From NCBI RefSeq assembly GCF_904848625.1, contig NZ_CAJHCP010000002.1, forward strand, positions 186,001 through 250,000: a stretch of DNA of 64,000 bases. The letters run 5' to 3'. The stretch's first letter is position 1. Every line of letters begins with the position of its first letter. The position numbers and the translations under genes are program-made. The notes below the pieces were generated by a model, which had not been told where the DNA came from, made no database searches, and saw only the letters and a program-made list of their open reading frames with translations. This document shows positions 16,951 to 25,416 of this stretch, piece after piece. Source of the stretch: Paraburkholderia metrosideri. GTDB taxonomy: Bacteria; Pseudomonadota; Gammaproteobacteria; Burkholderiales; Burkholderiaceae.

Positions 16951-17784
16951 TTAATTTTCCCTTGGCGGCTGCATCAGTCGCTCAATTTTTTCCAGCGCAT
17001 CGAGTGCGCCTGCAGCGATTCCGACGCCTCGGTCCTCTGAGACCTTGAATTCGCGCGGATTGATTCGAATCAGGCGGCGAGCATAGTGCTCACCGAACCG
17101 ACGTACAGTGGGAATCGCGCGTCCAGCACCGACCTCAACCGCGACAAGATTCTGGCATTGCGCAATCCAATTTTCCAAATGCTGAATCTGCTGGTTGGTC
17201 CGATTCTCTATCCAGTGCGAGTCGTTGAACATCAAGATGTTCGGCCGGGCGACCGCGCCACAGGATGGACACGTCGGTAAAGGCGAGACGAGCCGAAACT
17301 TGCGATCGTCGACGACAGGAAAGACGTCGTCTGCGGGCCAGGTACGCTGAGTACATTCGTCGACGCATTGCAGCCAGTGAATCGATCCGTGGCATTCCGC
17401 GACTCTGTCTTCTGAGAATGCCGCCTTCTGAAAGTGCCCGTCCACGTTGCTCGTGAAGACGAACGCCCCGCTGGGCATCTTCGCCGCCCATCCTCGCAAT
17501 ATGTCGAAGCCGCGGTGCGGCTGAGTTCGGCGATACAAATCCAGCCGATGCCCGTAAAAAGCCCAGGCAAGCTCCGGGTCGTTCCGAAAATTCTGCGGGG
17601 ATGCAATTTCCTCGAAGCGGATTCCGGCCGTTCCCAGCGCCGGGTAGGCACGCCAGAAGCCGGCGGTACCTCGAAAATCTGGCAATCCAGAGTCGACACC
17701 CATCCCGGCCCCTGCAGTGATGAGCAGGCCGTCGGCATCCCTCAGCCACTGGGCGGCAAGCTCGATCGCATGGCTTGTTTCCAT
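16951..17784 (-). CDS. SIR2-family NAD-dependent deacetylase-like protein
   Basis: 277 residues from the ATG at 17784, which follows GGAGGTTTGGAGAGGTG. Sirtuin motifs are complete: the NAD-binding GAGMGVDSGLPDFRG, TSNVDGHFQKA, the catalytic His in ECHGSIH, a CX3C plus CX2C zinc site (CVDEC ... CPSC), and a C-terminal GAGRAIPTVRR segment. The enzyme would remove acyl groups from lysine using NAD, or hydrolyse NAD in a defence role as some bacterial SIR2 proteins do. The zinc site and full catalytic core favour a true deacylase. It stands alone, transcribed leftward, with a decayed homologue at 19.4-20.2 kb. Confidence 0.9.
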   Translation of the reverse strand: METSHAIELAAQWLRDADGLLITAGAGMGVDSGLPDFRGTAGFWRAYPALGTAGIRFEEIASPQNFRNDPELAWAFYGHRLDLYRRTQPHRGFDILRGWAAKMPSGAFVFTSNVDGHFQKAAFSEDRVAECHGSIHWLQCVDECTQRTWPADDVFPVVDDRKFRLVSPLPTCPSCGAVARPNILMFNDSHWIENRTNQQIQHLENWIAQCQNLVAVEVGAGRAIPTVRRFGEHYARRLIRINPREFKVSEDRGVGIAAGALDALEKIERLMQPPREN

Positions 17785-18220
17785 CACCTCTCCAAACCTC
17801 CAACGATAGTGGCCATCAGTGTGGTCAGCGACGCAGTCGAGAGTCCATCGACCGTTGAAGCACATTCTGCGCCGACTGGATCAAAAAGGGTAATGGCAAA
17901 GATTGTCGAGTCACGGCGCAGGACACACGTACGTCTGGTCCTCAGCATGGGCCGAGGATGCCTACGCACGCCTGTTACGAGTGCGTGCTCCCACGTGTAC
18001 CTCACTCGGTTGTGCCCCGGCGCGCATGGACGCGGACTCGTTTGACGAAGGCAGGTGGAACTGCTCTTCGGCCTCCGAGCGCTTCGTTGTTTTCGAAGAA
18101 GGTCTACACTGAATCATTACCTACCGCAGGTGGCGCAAAATGTCGAACGATAGGAAGATATAGACGCCGTCGATTTCTGCAGCAGCGGAAGTCGCGCATG
18201 AGGCAGATGCCGGCGACTTC
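17785..18220. other. Intergenic region upstream of the SIR2 gene
   Basis: About 435 bases with only overlapping short frames and no recognisable protein. The frame of the small helix-turn-helix gene at 18221 is open for some codons upstream, so its N-terminus may extend into this region. Confidence 0.4.
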
Positions 18221-18418
18221 ATGTCCATCGCGCAAGCAGCCGCGCTGCTATTCGTCTCTAGTCCACATGTGACGAAGCTTCTCGAACAAGGGTCGCTGAA
18301 GCTCCATCATGAGACTGGAAATAACCGATATGTGACGAGGACGTCGGTGCTGCATTATCAAGCCGCTTGTCAGAACGCAGTAGAGGCCTATAGGGCATCC
18401 GCATCTGGCGAGGAATGA
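18221..18418 (+). CDS. Small excisionase/antitoxin-type helix-turn-helix protein
   Basis: A 65-residue protein with the MerR/excisionase-type helix-turn-helix: IAQAAALLFVSSPHVTKLLE, then a wing with the pattern HHETGNNRYVTR. In many proteobacteria this domain forms the antitoxin upstream of a PIN-domain toxin, but no PIN gene follows. The frame stays open upstream (AAAEVAHEADAGDF), and family members usually have a longer N-terminus, so this may be a truncated or orphan antitoxin. Confidence 0.6.
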   Translation: MSIAQAAALLFVSSPHVTKLLEQGSLKLHHETGNNRYVTRTSVLHYQAACQNAVEAYRASASGEE

Positions 18419-18732
18419 TCTGCCCGTTCCACTCTTACTGTTGCTCGTTTGCCGGAGGGCGGGAAGGGCAGTCCGACGGCGCTACGTCATGCTCGACGTA
18501 GGCGCTTCGGCGACGCTCCGTGTTGTGCGAGGAATCTGCCCGCTATAACCGCACGACGTGGCCTGTAGAGTGTTCCACGCCGGCATCGCGGCTCAGTTGC
18601 ACCCTGGTGGGGACGACGCTGTTCTCAACGATTGAGCGATTTGAAGCATCGGCAGGCGAACGAATGCGGAGATTTTGCGGCAACCAGGACAATGGTGAAG
18701 GGGTCCATGCATCATCGTAACTTACCCCCGTC
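18419..18732. other. Intergenic stretch with a small hairpin
   Basis: No recognisable gene. An inverted repeat CTACGTC/GACGTAG (18482-18488 and 18495-18501) with short G-C extensions forms a possible hairpin 60 bases after the helix-turn-helix gene; it lacks a T run. Confidence 0.35.
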
Positions 18733-18996
18733 TCAGGCGCGGCAACCGTCTTTTTGCTGCTCAGCCAGCACTCGGCTGCGCCAGTGCCGAGCGACTTCAG
18801 TCCTAAGTCCCTCGAACTTAACCCCGCTCGCCGCAATCGCGGGCGCGACTGCGTATGGCCAGATCAGCAGCGTCTGGTAGAGGCGCGCGCCGCGCGTCAC
18901 GCGATCGGCGCACTCGAGGCAGTGCAATTCCTGCAGGGCACCTCCGCCGCAACTTTTGACAAGCCGCTCTGCAACTCTCAATGCCGTCGAGGTCAT
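18733..18996 (-). CDS. Small hypothetical protein
   Basis: An 87-residue frame starting MTSTALRVAERLVKSC after an AAGGTG ribosome site. It contains a CLEC pair (LHCLECADRV) that could bind metal and a hydrophobic stretch (LYQTLLIWPYAVAPAIAASG). The frame is open 30 codons further upstream. No family recognised. The surroundings contain pseudogenes, so it may be a remnant. Confidence 0.35.
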   Translation of the reverse strand: MTSTALRVAERLVKSCGGGALQELHCLECADRVTRGARLYQTLLIWPYAVAPAIAASGVKFEGLRTEVARHWRSRVLAEQQKDGCRA

Positions 18997-19099
18997 AATT
19001 CGCACCTTGCGCGGGTCGCGATTCGACGGTCGGCCCAAGAAATATTCCCGAATGACGGGGACGGTCTTCCTGCTGAGTACTTTCAATTGGGGCTCAAGA

Positions 19100-19186
19100 G
19101 TTGTCGGATAGCTTCACATGTTATGGTTGAAATCGCCTGAGTTGTCGGGTAGCGTCCCCGGAATCTCGTATTTTGTCGTGTAGCGT
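19100..19186. repeat. Three direct copies of a GTTGTCGGGTAGCGT-like motif
   Basis: Copies begin at 19100 (GTTGTCGGATAGC), 19141 (GTTGTCGGGTAGCGT) and 19172 (TTTGTCGTGTAGCGT), spaced about 41 and 31 bases, all in the same direction. Spaced direct repeats of this kind occur at the ends of transposons with multiple transposase-binding sites. They lie just right of the small hypothetical gene and just left of the SIR2 pseudogene. Confidence 0.5.
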
Positions 19187-19354
19187 TGCCGAAGCAGCGG
19201 GATCCCTGGACGCACCCGACGCCCCAGCATGTGAAAGCGAGGAGATTTTTCGGTACCGCGTGTCGAAGGTAGCGTCTTCGCGAACTTCTCTCGCGCTGTT
19301 TGAGATAACCGTTTTTGTCCGCAATCCATCTCCTTGCCGGTGATACTCCTATCC

Positions 19355-20176
19355 TCAGTTCCCATGTACTCGTCGGTCAATTCGGTCCAGTATCTCAAGT
19401 GCTCCCCCTGCGATTCCGACACTGCTGTCATCTCTCATTCGGGAGTCGCGTGGATTGCTACGAATCATGTGAGTCGCGTAGTGCTCACCAGACCTGCGTA
19501 CGATGGGAATCGCGCGTCCCACACCAGTCCTATAGTGACAAGTTTGCGGCATTGCGAAATCCAGCTTTCAAGGTGTCGAATCTGCTGGCTTGTTCGCGAC
19601 TCGAACCAATGCGAATCGTTGAACATCAAAATATTGGGTCGCGCTACAGCTCCGCACCTTGACATCGCGGAATAGCGGAGACCAGACGAAAAGAGTGCTC
19701 GTCGAGCACTTGAAGCACGTCGTCGGCAGGCCAAAGATCTTGAGAGCATTCTTCAATGCACTGCAATCGGTATATCGAACCATGACATTCCGCGATCCGC
19801 TCTTCAGTGAAGCCTGCCTTTTGGAAATGTCCATCCGCGTTGCTCGTGAAGACGAACGCAGCGTGACTCATCTCGGCCGCCCAGCCACGCAAGATGTCGA
19901 AACCACGGTATGGTTGCGTTCGTCGATACAACTCCAGTCGGTGTCCGTAAAATGCCCACGCGAGTTCGGATCACGGCGGAAAGTTTGCGGCGATGCGACT
20001 TCTTCGAAGCGGATGCCTGATGCACCCAGTGCCAGATACGCGCGCCAGAAGCCTTCGGTGCCGCGAAAATCCGGCATACCCGAATCAACACCCATGCCGG
20101 CACCGGCAGTGATTAGCAGACCATCAGCGTCACGTAGCCACTCGGCCGCCTGCCGGATCGCATCCTTCATAGCCAT
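19355..20176 (-). pseudogene. Decayed second SIR2 gene
   Basis: Read leftward from the ATG at 20176, the first 65 or so residues match the intact SIR2 gene closely (GAGMGVDSGMPDFRG). The match then moves to other frames: MYRRTQPYRGFDILRGWAAE at about 19930, TSNADGHFQKA, ECHGSIY, and finally GVGRAIPIVRRSGEHYA to a stop at 19355. At least two or three frameshifts separate the blocks, so no full-length protein can be made. Order and spacing match the intact gene, so it is a diverged duplicate that has since decayed. Confidence 0.85.
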
Positions 20177-20280
20177 CGTATCTCTCCCGCTTTCTTAAAA
20201 AGCGTTGATTCCTTTCGGTTAGATCCATATTTTTGAGGGGCGTGAGTCGAAAGTATCTCGCTTGCCGAGCCGAATTGCAT

Positions 20281-20760
20281 TCAGGAAGCTCTTCGCCTGC
20301 CTAACATCAGCTGAACGATCGACACGTTTGCTTGAGTCAGATGTCGTGCGTCTACGCGATACCCATACAATCGGTGCAACGCGACAGCGACGGCACATGA
20401 ACGGGAGTATCCTCCCTCGCAGTGAACGACAATCGAAAAGATTGTCGCCGGAAGAGATTCGACAAATGAACATATAGCGTTCGCATCCGCAACGGTGAAT
20501 GCCTGACTGAGCTTCTCCTTGGCTCTCGCAGACAATTCTGGATCGAGAAAATTGACGTCCGCAAAAGAGAGTCGTAGTACGGGAAACGAAGAGTCGAGGA
20601 TGGCCGGTGGTCGCTCGGGTGCAGTGATTGAGATTACGGCAACCGACGACAACGGCGGCAGTTGCTCCGCGTCTGCTCTGGATATCGCAAACACCTGGCG
20701 AGTCCCATCCGTAAAAGGTCGATACAGCTTCCCGATGATGTCTTTCAATCTTTGAGGCAT
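20281..20760 (-). CDS. Small cysteine-dependent phosphatase (PTP/DSP superfamily)
   Basis: 159 residues from the ATG at 20760; the ATG at 20790 is an alternative but has no ribosome site. The P-loop signature HCEGGYSRS gives the CX5R motif of protein tyrosine and dual-specificity phosphatases (Cys nucleophile, Arg phosphate binder). An Asp-rich segment (FADVNFLDPEL) about 50 residues earlier could hold the general acid. It would remove phosphate from tyrosine or another phosphoester. It lies between the decayed SIR2 gene and the Phd-like gene on the same strand. Substrate unknown. Confidence 0.75.
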   Translation of the reverse strand: MPQRLKDIIGKLYRPFTDGTRQVFAISRADAEQLPPLSSVAVISITAPERPPAILDSSFPVLRLSFADVNFLDPELSARAKEKLSQAFTVADANAICSFVESLPATIFSIVVHCEGGYSRSCAVAVALHRLYGYRVDARHLTQANVSIVQLMLGRRRAS

Positions 20761-20855
20761 TCCTCTTTCCGCTTTATATGAAGCGCGCATGCCGCTCGAG
20801 TTTGGATGGGTGGAACTGCCGAAACCATGTCGATACCCTGAAGGGAAACACGAGA

Positions 20856-21323
20856 CTACTTGCGATCTTTTCGGGAATCTTTTCGAAATTTATCTTCAGA
20901 GATCGTTTTGCCAGCAACCGCATCCTTGAGGCCGTTCTCCGCATCGCTCAGTAAGATTCGTTGACGATGATCGGCTTCAAGAGCACGGTAATAGTCTAGT
21001 TTTTGTGCATCGACGATAGCAACATACGGTGCGCCATCCTTCATCAAGAGTATTTCCACACCTTTGACTGCGTTCTCAGCTAGTCCTGCCAGCTGCGAAC
21101 CGACGTCGCTGAGATTCACTGAGTACTGCCGGTGCTCTGTTGACATCGCGTCCGACCGATCCTCGAGGGCGAGCTCGGTGAGCTTGCAGGACGCCGAGAG
21201 CCCAGAACTACCTTTTATGTACCAGGCTTTTAACTTCAGAATTGCGAGGGCTGCCAGGAATCCACATGCCGGCAAAACGATCATCGCCGGATAGTCGAGC
21301 GCAAACCTTATAAATCCACTCAT
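20856..21323 (-). CDS. Phd/YefM-like protein with an N-terminal membrane segment
   Basis: 155 residues from the ATG at 21323. The C-terminal 95 residues, from MSTEHRQYSV, resemble Phd-type antitoxins: a short beta strand, LSDVGSQLAGLAENAVKGVE, then ILLMKDGAPYVAIVDAQKLD, and a charged tail. The first 60 residues include a clear membrane helix (AMIVLPACGFLAALAILKLK). If translated from 21323 it would be a membrane-anchored Phd-like protein, which is unusual. A start at 21146 would give a normal soluble antitoxin. No toxin gene of RelE or Doc type is adjacent. Confidence 0.55.
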   Translation of the reverse strand: MSGFIRFALDYPAMIVLPACGFLAALAILKLKAWYIKGSSGLSASCKLTELALEDRSDAMSTEHRQYSVNLSDVGSQLAGLAENAVKGVEILLMKDGAPYVAIVDAQKLDYYRALEADHRQRILLSDAENGLKDAVAGKTISEDKFRKDSRKDRK

Positions 21324-21740
21324 GGTTGTGCACACTTCGATTAGGAGCAGGAGACTTGCCCCTTTAAGACTGGCCTAAATCCTCAATTGAGCAGTGTTAA
21401 CGCATCGGCGCAGTAGCGGCTACGTGCTGCATCGGATGGCGAAATTATGACGAACAGTGCTTTCCTGGTTCGCTTCGAAAACCGTATCTACTGCATTATC
21501 AGGTTCCAGCGAGACGAGGTGCGGGCCATGGGCGCACAGTCTTGAATTCTTCTTTGAGACTATCGTAGCGTCAGCGGTTCGCATGTTCCTGCACCACCCG
21601 GCGAGGCTTGTGATTCGACGAATCAAGTCTTCTCTTTTCGTTCGAGAATTCTCAAAGTACATGAGAATCGAAGAGAAAAATGTGACGTGGGCTATCACGA
21701 TTTCAGAGCGAGGTAAACGTCAGAGGAAGATGGCGGGGCC
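21324..21740. other. Intergenic, no convincing gene
   Basis: About 415 bases. Overlapping frames of 92 residues (minus, 21420-21698) and 98 residues (plus, 21457-21753) exist, but neither has a ribosome site or a recognisable motif. Base composition is lower in GC than the right end of the window. Confidence 0.4.
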
Positions 21741-22316
21741 TCAATTATTGTAGAACGCACGCCAGTGCTCTAGTTGTTCGTTTATCTCTTCAACCGTCGA
21801 TCGCGCCTGGAAAAAAGGTTGATGCATGAGTTCGGTTACCGAATCGATGCATTTCTGAATCGCGGGCATCGCGGTGATAGGTTTGTGAAGATAAGCGGCA
21901 ACTGGGTTTCGAAAGCTGGCAGCGGTGCTCACAAGCGTAGATTGAAGGCTCGTGTCATCTGTCACTAAAAAATCAGGTGGAGAAATCACGCTTGCCAAAT
22001 CGCGTAGCGCCTGAATTTCCCATCCTTTGAACGATTTACCAAATAGCTTGAGGCAAAGGCAGGACGACCGTGGAATCTCGACCACAAACAGCAATTCAAA
22101 TTCGGGCGCCGCGCCCACTATTCTCCCATTCCATCTGGTGACAAACCAGGCTCGACTACTATCGTCGAACCTTACGGAGTCCCACCGTTTCGATTCGCCC
22201 TTTACCACTTCTCGCTCCTGAAAGGACTGATTTGAAGTTTCGTGACTGTTCTTGATACATATCGCTTCCTGCAAATATAGAGAAGTGGAGATTTTAAAGG
22301 GTCCCCACGGCGGCAT
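21741..22316 (-). CDS. Hypothetical protein
   Basis: A 191-residue frame. It has an alternating beta/alpha pattern (RAWFVTRWNGRIVGAAPEFE, FELLFVVEIP) and ends in a helical segment finishing EHWRAFYNN, which recalls the end of rve-type integrase domains (E-x-WRxxYN), but the expected Asp and Glu motifs are not clear. It could be a decayed transposase fragment or a standalone protein. Its GC content is lower than the core genes. Confidence 0.45.
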   Translation of the reverse strand: MPPWGPFKISTSLYLQEAICIKNSHETSNQSFQEREVVKGESKRWDSVRFDDSSRAWFVTRWNGRIVGAAPEFELLFVVEIPRSSCLCLKLFGKSFKGWEIQALRDLASVISPPDFLVTDDTSLQSTLVSTAASFRNPVAAYLHKPITAMPAIQKCIDSVTELMHQPFFQARSTVEEINEQLEHWRAFYNN

Positions 22317-22764
22317 GGAAGAAACTGTAGTTTCGGCAGTATTAAATAAACATACTTAATCGCAAAATGATATTAACTTATTTGATATGCCCGCCCGGGA
22401 CCTTCAAGATAGGCTTGGAGGTGGGGACCGCGAACAGATGTATATTTCGGATCACCGAAACGCTCATGTCGCAGAAGACGCTGCCAGGCCAATAGATCGG
22501 GTGCTGTTTGTCCAGGTAATCCACTGGGCTGTGATTGCACGCCCGAACCAAATCTACCAGCGAACTGTATCAGGCATTACTCAAAAAATTTCTGGATTTT
22601 GTGAGTTATCAAATTATTTAAAATAATACGTTTTTTTGATTTCTTTTCCGATTGCAACATGGCAAAGTACAGGCTGAAACCGAGATTGCGGCGTATCGCT
22701 TAAGGGCTCACCCGCTCGAATCTCGCTACCCGTTTATAAAAAATCTCCTTATTTAAATAGTGAT
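22317..22764. other. AT-rich intergenic region
   Basis: About 450 bases, among the most AT-rich in the window (22320-22390 and 22575-22765), with several A/T tracts. No gene recognised. Likely holds promoters for the divergent genes on either side, and such DNA is the type bound by H-NS. Confidence 0.45.
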
Positions 22765-23460
22765 ATGTTCACTCCTGAATTTCGCCGCAAGGTCTGCGTC
22801 CACGAGGCAGGCCATGCAGTCGTATACGCCTTGGGTGGCGAGGTTATTCGTGGTCTCGCTGTCGCTCCGGTAGGTTGCGAGTCCTGGACATTTTCGACTT
22901 ACTCTGGCGTAGTAAGCCAAGATTTGTGGGGAATATGCGAGCTCGACTCCAGTGGCTTGTGCACGAATTATCTCCAGTGGGAAGACGAAAAGTTCCGCTA
23001 TCGAGGAAACCGGGATGAATACAATAGTTCGCATCGGTCGTTGCTAGTCCTTCTCGGAGCAACTCGCGGAAGGAAGGCCGTGGCCAACTTGAAACGATTG
23101 GTGCGTCTTCGCGTTTGTGGGGGATTGGCAGGACCAATTGCCGAAGCCCACTTTGAGAATAGCGAATTCGATGTCTGGGAAGTCGAAGGGTGGAGAGAAC
23201 CAACCAGCGACGTAGAGGTGGCTGAGGGGCTATCGCAACTCTTACCGTTCCGCTGCGAATTCGAGCACGCATGTGACGTGACATGCGAGACCTTGAGACG
23301 GCCGGAAATCTGGAGCCGCGTGCTTGCGCTTGCTGATGTTCTGGAGCGACGTGGCCGGCTGGGTGAAGATGAGATAGCCGAATATCTCCCCAAGGTTGAT
23401 ATCAAGTGGCCACCATCTCCTGCCGTCATGTGGCAACGTCAATCGGCAGCTGTACAGTGA
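22765..23460 (+). CDS. Standalone M41 (FtsH-type) zinc metallopeptidase-like protein
   Basis: 231 residues. The zinc protease motif HEAGH lies at residues 13-17, immediately after the start, followed by a hydrophobic strand, as in the M41 domain of FtsH. A CGGLAGPIAEAHF helix and a C-terminal helical bundle with DVLERRGRLGEDEIAEYL match the rest of the fold. The AAA+ ATPase and membrane helices of FtsH are absent. It should be a small soluble protease or a regulator that lacks its own unfoldase. No clear ribosome site precedes the ATG. Confidence 0.8.
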   Translation: MFTPEFRRKVCVHEAGHAVVYALGGEVIRGLAVAPVGCESWTFSTYSGVVSQDLWGICELDSSGLCTNYLQWEDEKFRYRGNRDEYNSSHRSLLVLLGATRGRKAVANLKRLVRLRVCGGLAGPIAEAHFENSEFDVWEVEGWREPTSDVEVAEGLSQLLPFRCEFEHACDVTCETLRRPEIWSRVLALADVLERRGRLGEDEIAEYLPKVDIKWPPSPAVMWQRQSAAVQ

Positions 23461-23647
23461 TGAGTCCGGGGGTCCCGACGCATCGACCCAACCAGATTAA
23501 GTCGATGCGTCCTGCTGCCTTGAGGGCTTCGATAGGCACTCGCTCGAAATAGTGACGTGAATAACGTGACCAAACCAGCGGCGCTTCTGTCGTCGCGCTT
23601 AAAACCGACTCCCGGCAAACGACGCGAAACTCGCGAAATTGCTTCAT
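23426..23647 (-). CDS. Small hypothetical protein
   Basis: A 73-residue frame starting MKQFREFRVVCRESVLS after GCGAAGGGT. Its composition is protein-like (VWSRYSRHYFERVPIEALKA, then IDLIWLGRC). Its last 35 bases overlap the end of the convergent M41 gene. The frame is open 38 codons further upstream. No family recognised. Confidence 0.4.
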   Translation of the reverse strand: MKQFREFRVVCRESVLSATTEAPLVWSRYSRHYFERVPIEALKAAGRIDLIWLGRCVGTPGLITVQLPIDVAT

Positions 23648-23898
23648 ACCCTTCGCACAGCGTCTTCTGGCCGCTCTGCTATCCCGATCAAATAATTTAA
23701 TTTCCGTCGCGAAATATTGAAGCGGGCCGGACAGATTCTGTCGCCATGGCGACGGGAGCACGTGCGATTCAAAGAATGTCAGCTCTTCATGAACTCTCTG
23801 CGTGCTTATACATAGGAGTCTGCCACCGCGGACATCGGGACGCTGATGAAACGGCGCTCCCCAAACAACACGAGTTCATATTCGGAGAGATTATCAAC
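23648..23898. other. Leader region of the HEPN/Toprim-associated pair
   Basis: About 250 bases upstream of the plus-strand pair. A frame open from 23746 reads into the first gene but lacks family similarity before the ATG at 23899, so it is treated as untranslated leader or promoter. Confidence 0.4.
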
Positions 23899-24669
23899 AT
23901 GACTTGCAGCTCAACCATCACGATTGGCGGATATCCGTTGGACGTGATGAGACGCACTTACACCGTCTGGCATCATTTTAGGCCGGAGGACAGAATCATC
24001 CGGTCCAGAAAGAGGGGCCAGCGCAATCCTCACCTCCAAGGTGTGCCGACAGACCCGCTGGAATTTCACCAACTGGAGCTAGATTTTGCGTACTCCGTCT
24101 GCGCAGACGTCCTGCGCAGACGACTGGGCTTTGCCGGGTTCACGCTTGCAACACTTGAGAAGGAGTATCGGCGTTACTACGAGGCTGTCTGTCAGTGTTC
24201 AGGGAGGTTGTTTTTCACTGGAGACCCTGAAGCTGCTGCGGCTCGCGCTGACGCGTTTCGGGCAGCCACGCTGGACGACTGGCTCGAGGCCCTCAAAGAG
24301 ACTGTGAACACCAGTATGAGCCGCGTTCGGCGCAATAGCAGGGAGGTGGCGGAGCCTGCCAACATCCTCGTCAACATCATCACGGGTTCGGACGAACCGG
24401 GTGTTTCAGAGTTGAGAGCTCATCACGGTCTTCTTGGTTTTCCGTGCAGCTCGCTCGACCAGATGGCCGTGGCGTTGCTAGAGGTTACGCCTGGCAATGC
24501 AGTGTGCGAGCAGGAGGTTTCCATGTTCGTCCGATACCAGGGCGACACGACCTTCGATGACATGAGGCTTCGGACCGCGTGTCGAGAGCCGCAGCGCCAG
24601 ACGGGCTCGTGTCAAGATGTATCCATGTCGAAGGGCAACCAGGACAACATGTCGTTCGACGACATCTAA
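23899..24669 (+). CDS. HEPN/Toprim-associated N-terminal domain protein (copy 1)
   Basis: 256 residues from the ATG at 23899 (GGAGAG ribosome site nine bases upstream). It matches the N-terminal part of HEPN/Toprim-associated proteins as I recall them: TITIGGYPLD, YTVWHHFRPEDRI, a helix with VLRRRLGFAGFTLATLEKEY, LDDWLEALKE, GFPCSS and VALLEVTPGNAVCEQEVS. Those proteins continue into a C-terminal HEPN RNase domain; here the protein ends soon after a GDTTFDDM motif, which appears again in degenerate form (NMSFDDI) at the stop. It is therefore a free-standing N-terminal domain, perhaps a sensor or regulator. A paralogue follows 26 bases later, likely cotranscribed. Confidence 0.75.
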   Translation: MTCSSTITIGGYPLDVMRRTYTVWHHFRPEDRIIRSRKRGQRNPHLQGVPTDPLEFHQLELDFAYSVCADVLRRRLGFAGFTLATLEKEYRRYYEAVCQCSGRLFFTGDPEAAAARADAFRAATLDDWLEALKETVNTSMSRVRRNSREVAEPANILVNIITGSDEPGVSELRAHHGLLGFPCSSLDQMAVALLEVTPGNAVCEQEVSMFVRYQGDTTFDDMRLRTACREPQRQTGSCQDVSMSKGNQDNMSFDDI

Positions 24670-24695
24670 TCGCGACAACTGAATCAGGGAATCAC

Positions 24696-25382
24696 ATGGA
24701 TTGCATCGTACATACGACTATCGGCACCTATCCAATTGCCACTACCGTCAACCGCTACAACCGTTGGCGCTTCAGGCCGGAGGACAGAATCATCCGGTGC
24801 AGACGGAGGGACCAGCGCAATCCGCTTCTTCATGGCACGCCCACCGACAAGCAGGATGCTGCGGTAGTAGATATGGAGTTTGTCTACTCTGCAACGGCCG
24901 ATACCTTGCGCCGACGGCTCGGCCGCGCTGGCTTCCATCGTGGGTCGTTGGAGAAGGAGTTTGAGGAGTACCAGCGGAAGGTCTGCTATGAATCGGAGAC
25001 CACGCATTTGCACTTCACGGGTGACACGGCTGCAGCTCACAGTCAAGCTTTTTGCCTCTCAGCGCTTGACGATTGGCTTGATGCTTTGGCTCAGGTGGTG
25101 AAAACTGGCGTGACTCCGGGTCGACGGAAAATGCAGGGATTCAGGCCGACCGGGAATCTTCTCGTGGACATCATTACGGGTTCAGAAAGGCCGGCGTTTG
25201 ATGAGCTTGAGCCGAGACACGGGATTGTGGGATTTCCGTGTGCTACGTTCTGCAACATGGCAGTGGCATTGCTTGAAGTGACTGCTGGAAACGAAGCGTG
25301 TGAACTGGATGTGACGTCGTTCGTGCTCCACCGAGGCGATATTACCTTCGACGACATGCTCGGAAGAAGGGACGAAGTCTGA
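24696..25382 (+). CDS. HEPN/Toprim-associated N-terminal domain protein (copy 2)
   Basis: 228 residues from the ATG at 24696 with a short GGGA ribosome site. It is a tandem paralogue of the preceding gene: YNRWRFRPEDRIIRCRRRDQ, TLRRRLGRAGF, LDDWLDALAQ, GFPCAT, VALLEVTAGNEACELDV and the end motif GDITFDDM. The stretch at 24777-24799 is identical at DNA level to 23988-24010. It also stops where the HEPN domain would begin. A strong terminator follows five bases after the stop, so the pair forms a closed two-gene unit. Confidence 0.75.
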   Translation: MDCIVHTTIGTYPIATTVNRYNRWRFRPEDRIIRCRRRDQRNPLLHGTPTDKQDAAVVDMEFVYSATADTLRRRLGRAGFHRGSLEKEFEEYQRKVCYESETTHLHFTGDTAAAHSQAFCLSALDDWLDALAQVVKTGVTPGRRKMQGFRPTGNLLVDIITGSERPAFDELEPRHGIVGFPCATFCNMAVALLEVTAGNEACELDVTSFVLHRGDITFDDMLGRRDEV

Positions 25383-25386
25383 CTCA

Positions 25387-25416
25387 ACGTGCGCGATCAG
25401 CATCGCGCACGTTTTT
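25387..25416 (+). terminator. Intrinsic terminator after the HEPN/Toprim-associated pair
   Basis: A perfect 11-bp stem ACGTGCGCGAT/ATCGCGCACGT with a four-base loop (CAGC) is followed directly by five T. It begins five bases after the stop of copy 2. Confidence 0.9.

Noticed and set aside
19114-19431. A 105-codon minus-strand frame near the SIR2 pseudogene
   Set aside because: It overlaps the pseudogene end and the direct repeats, and has no recognisable protein character.
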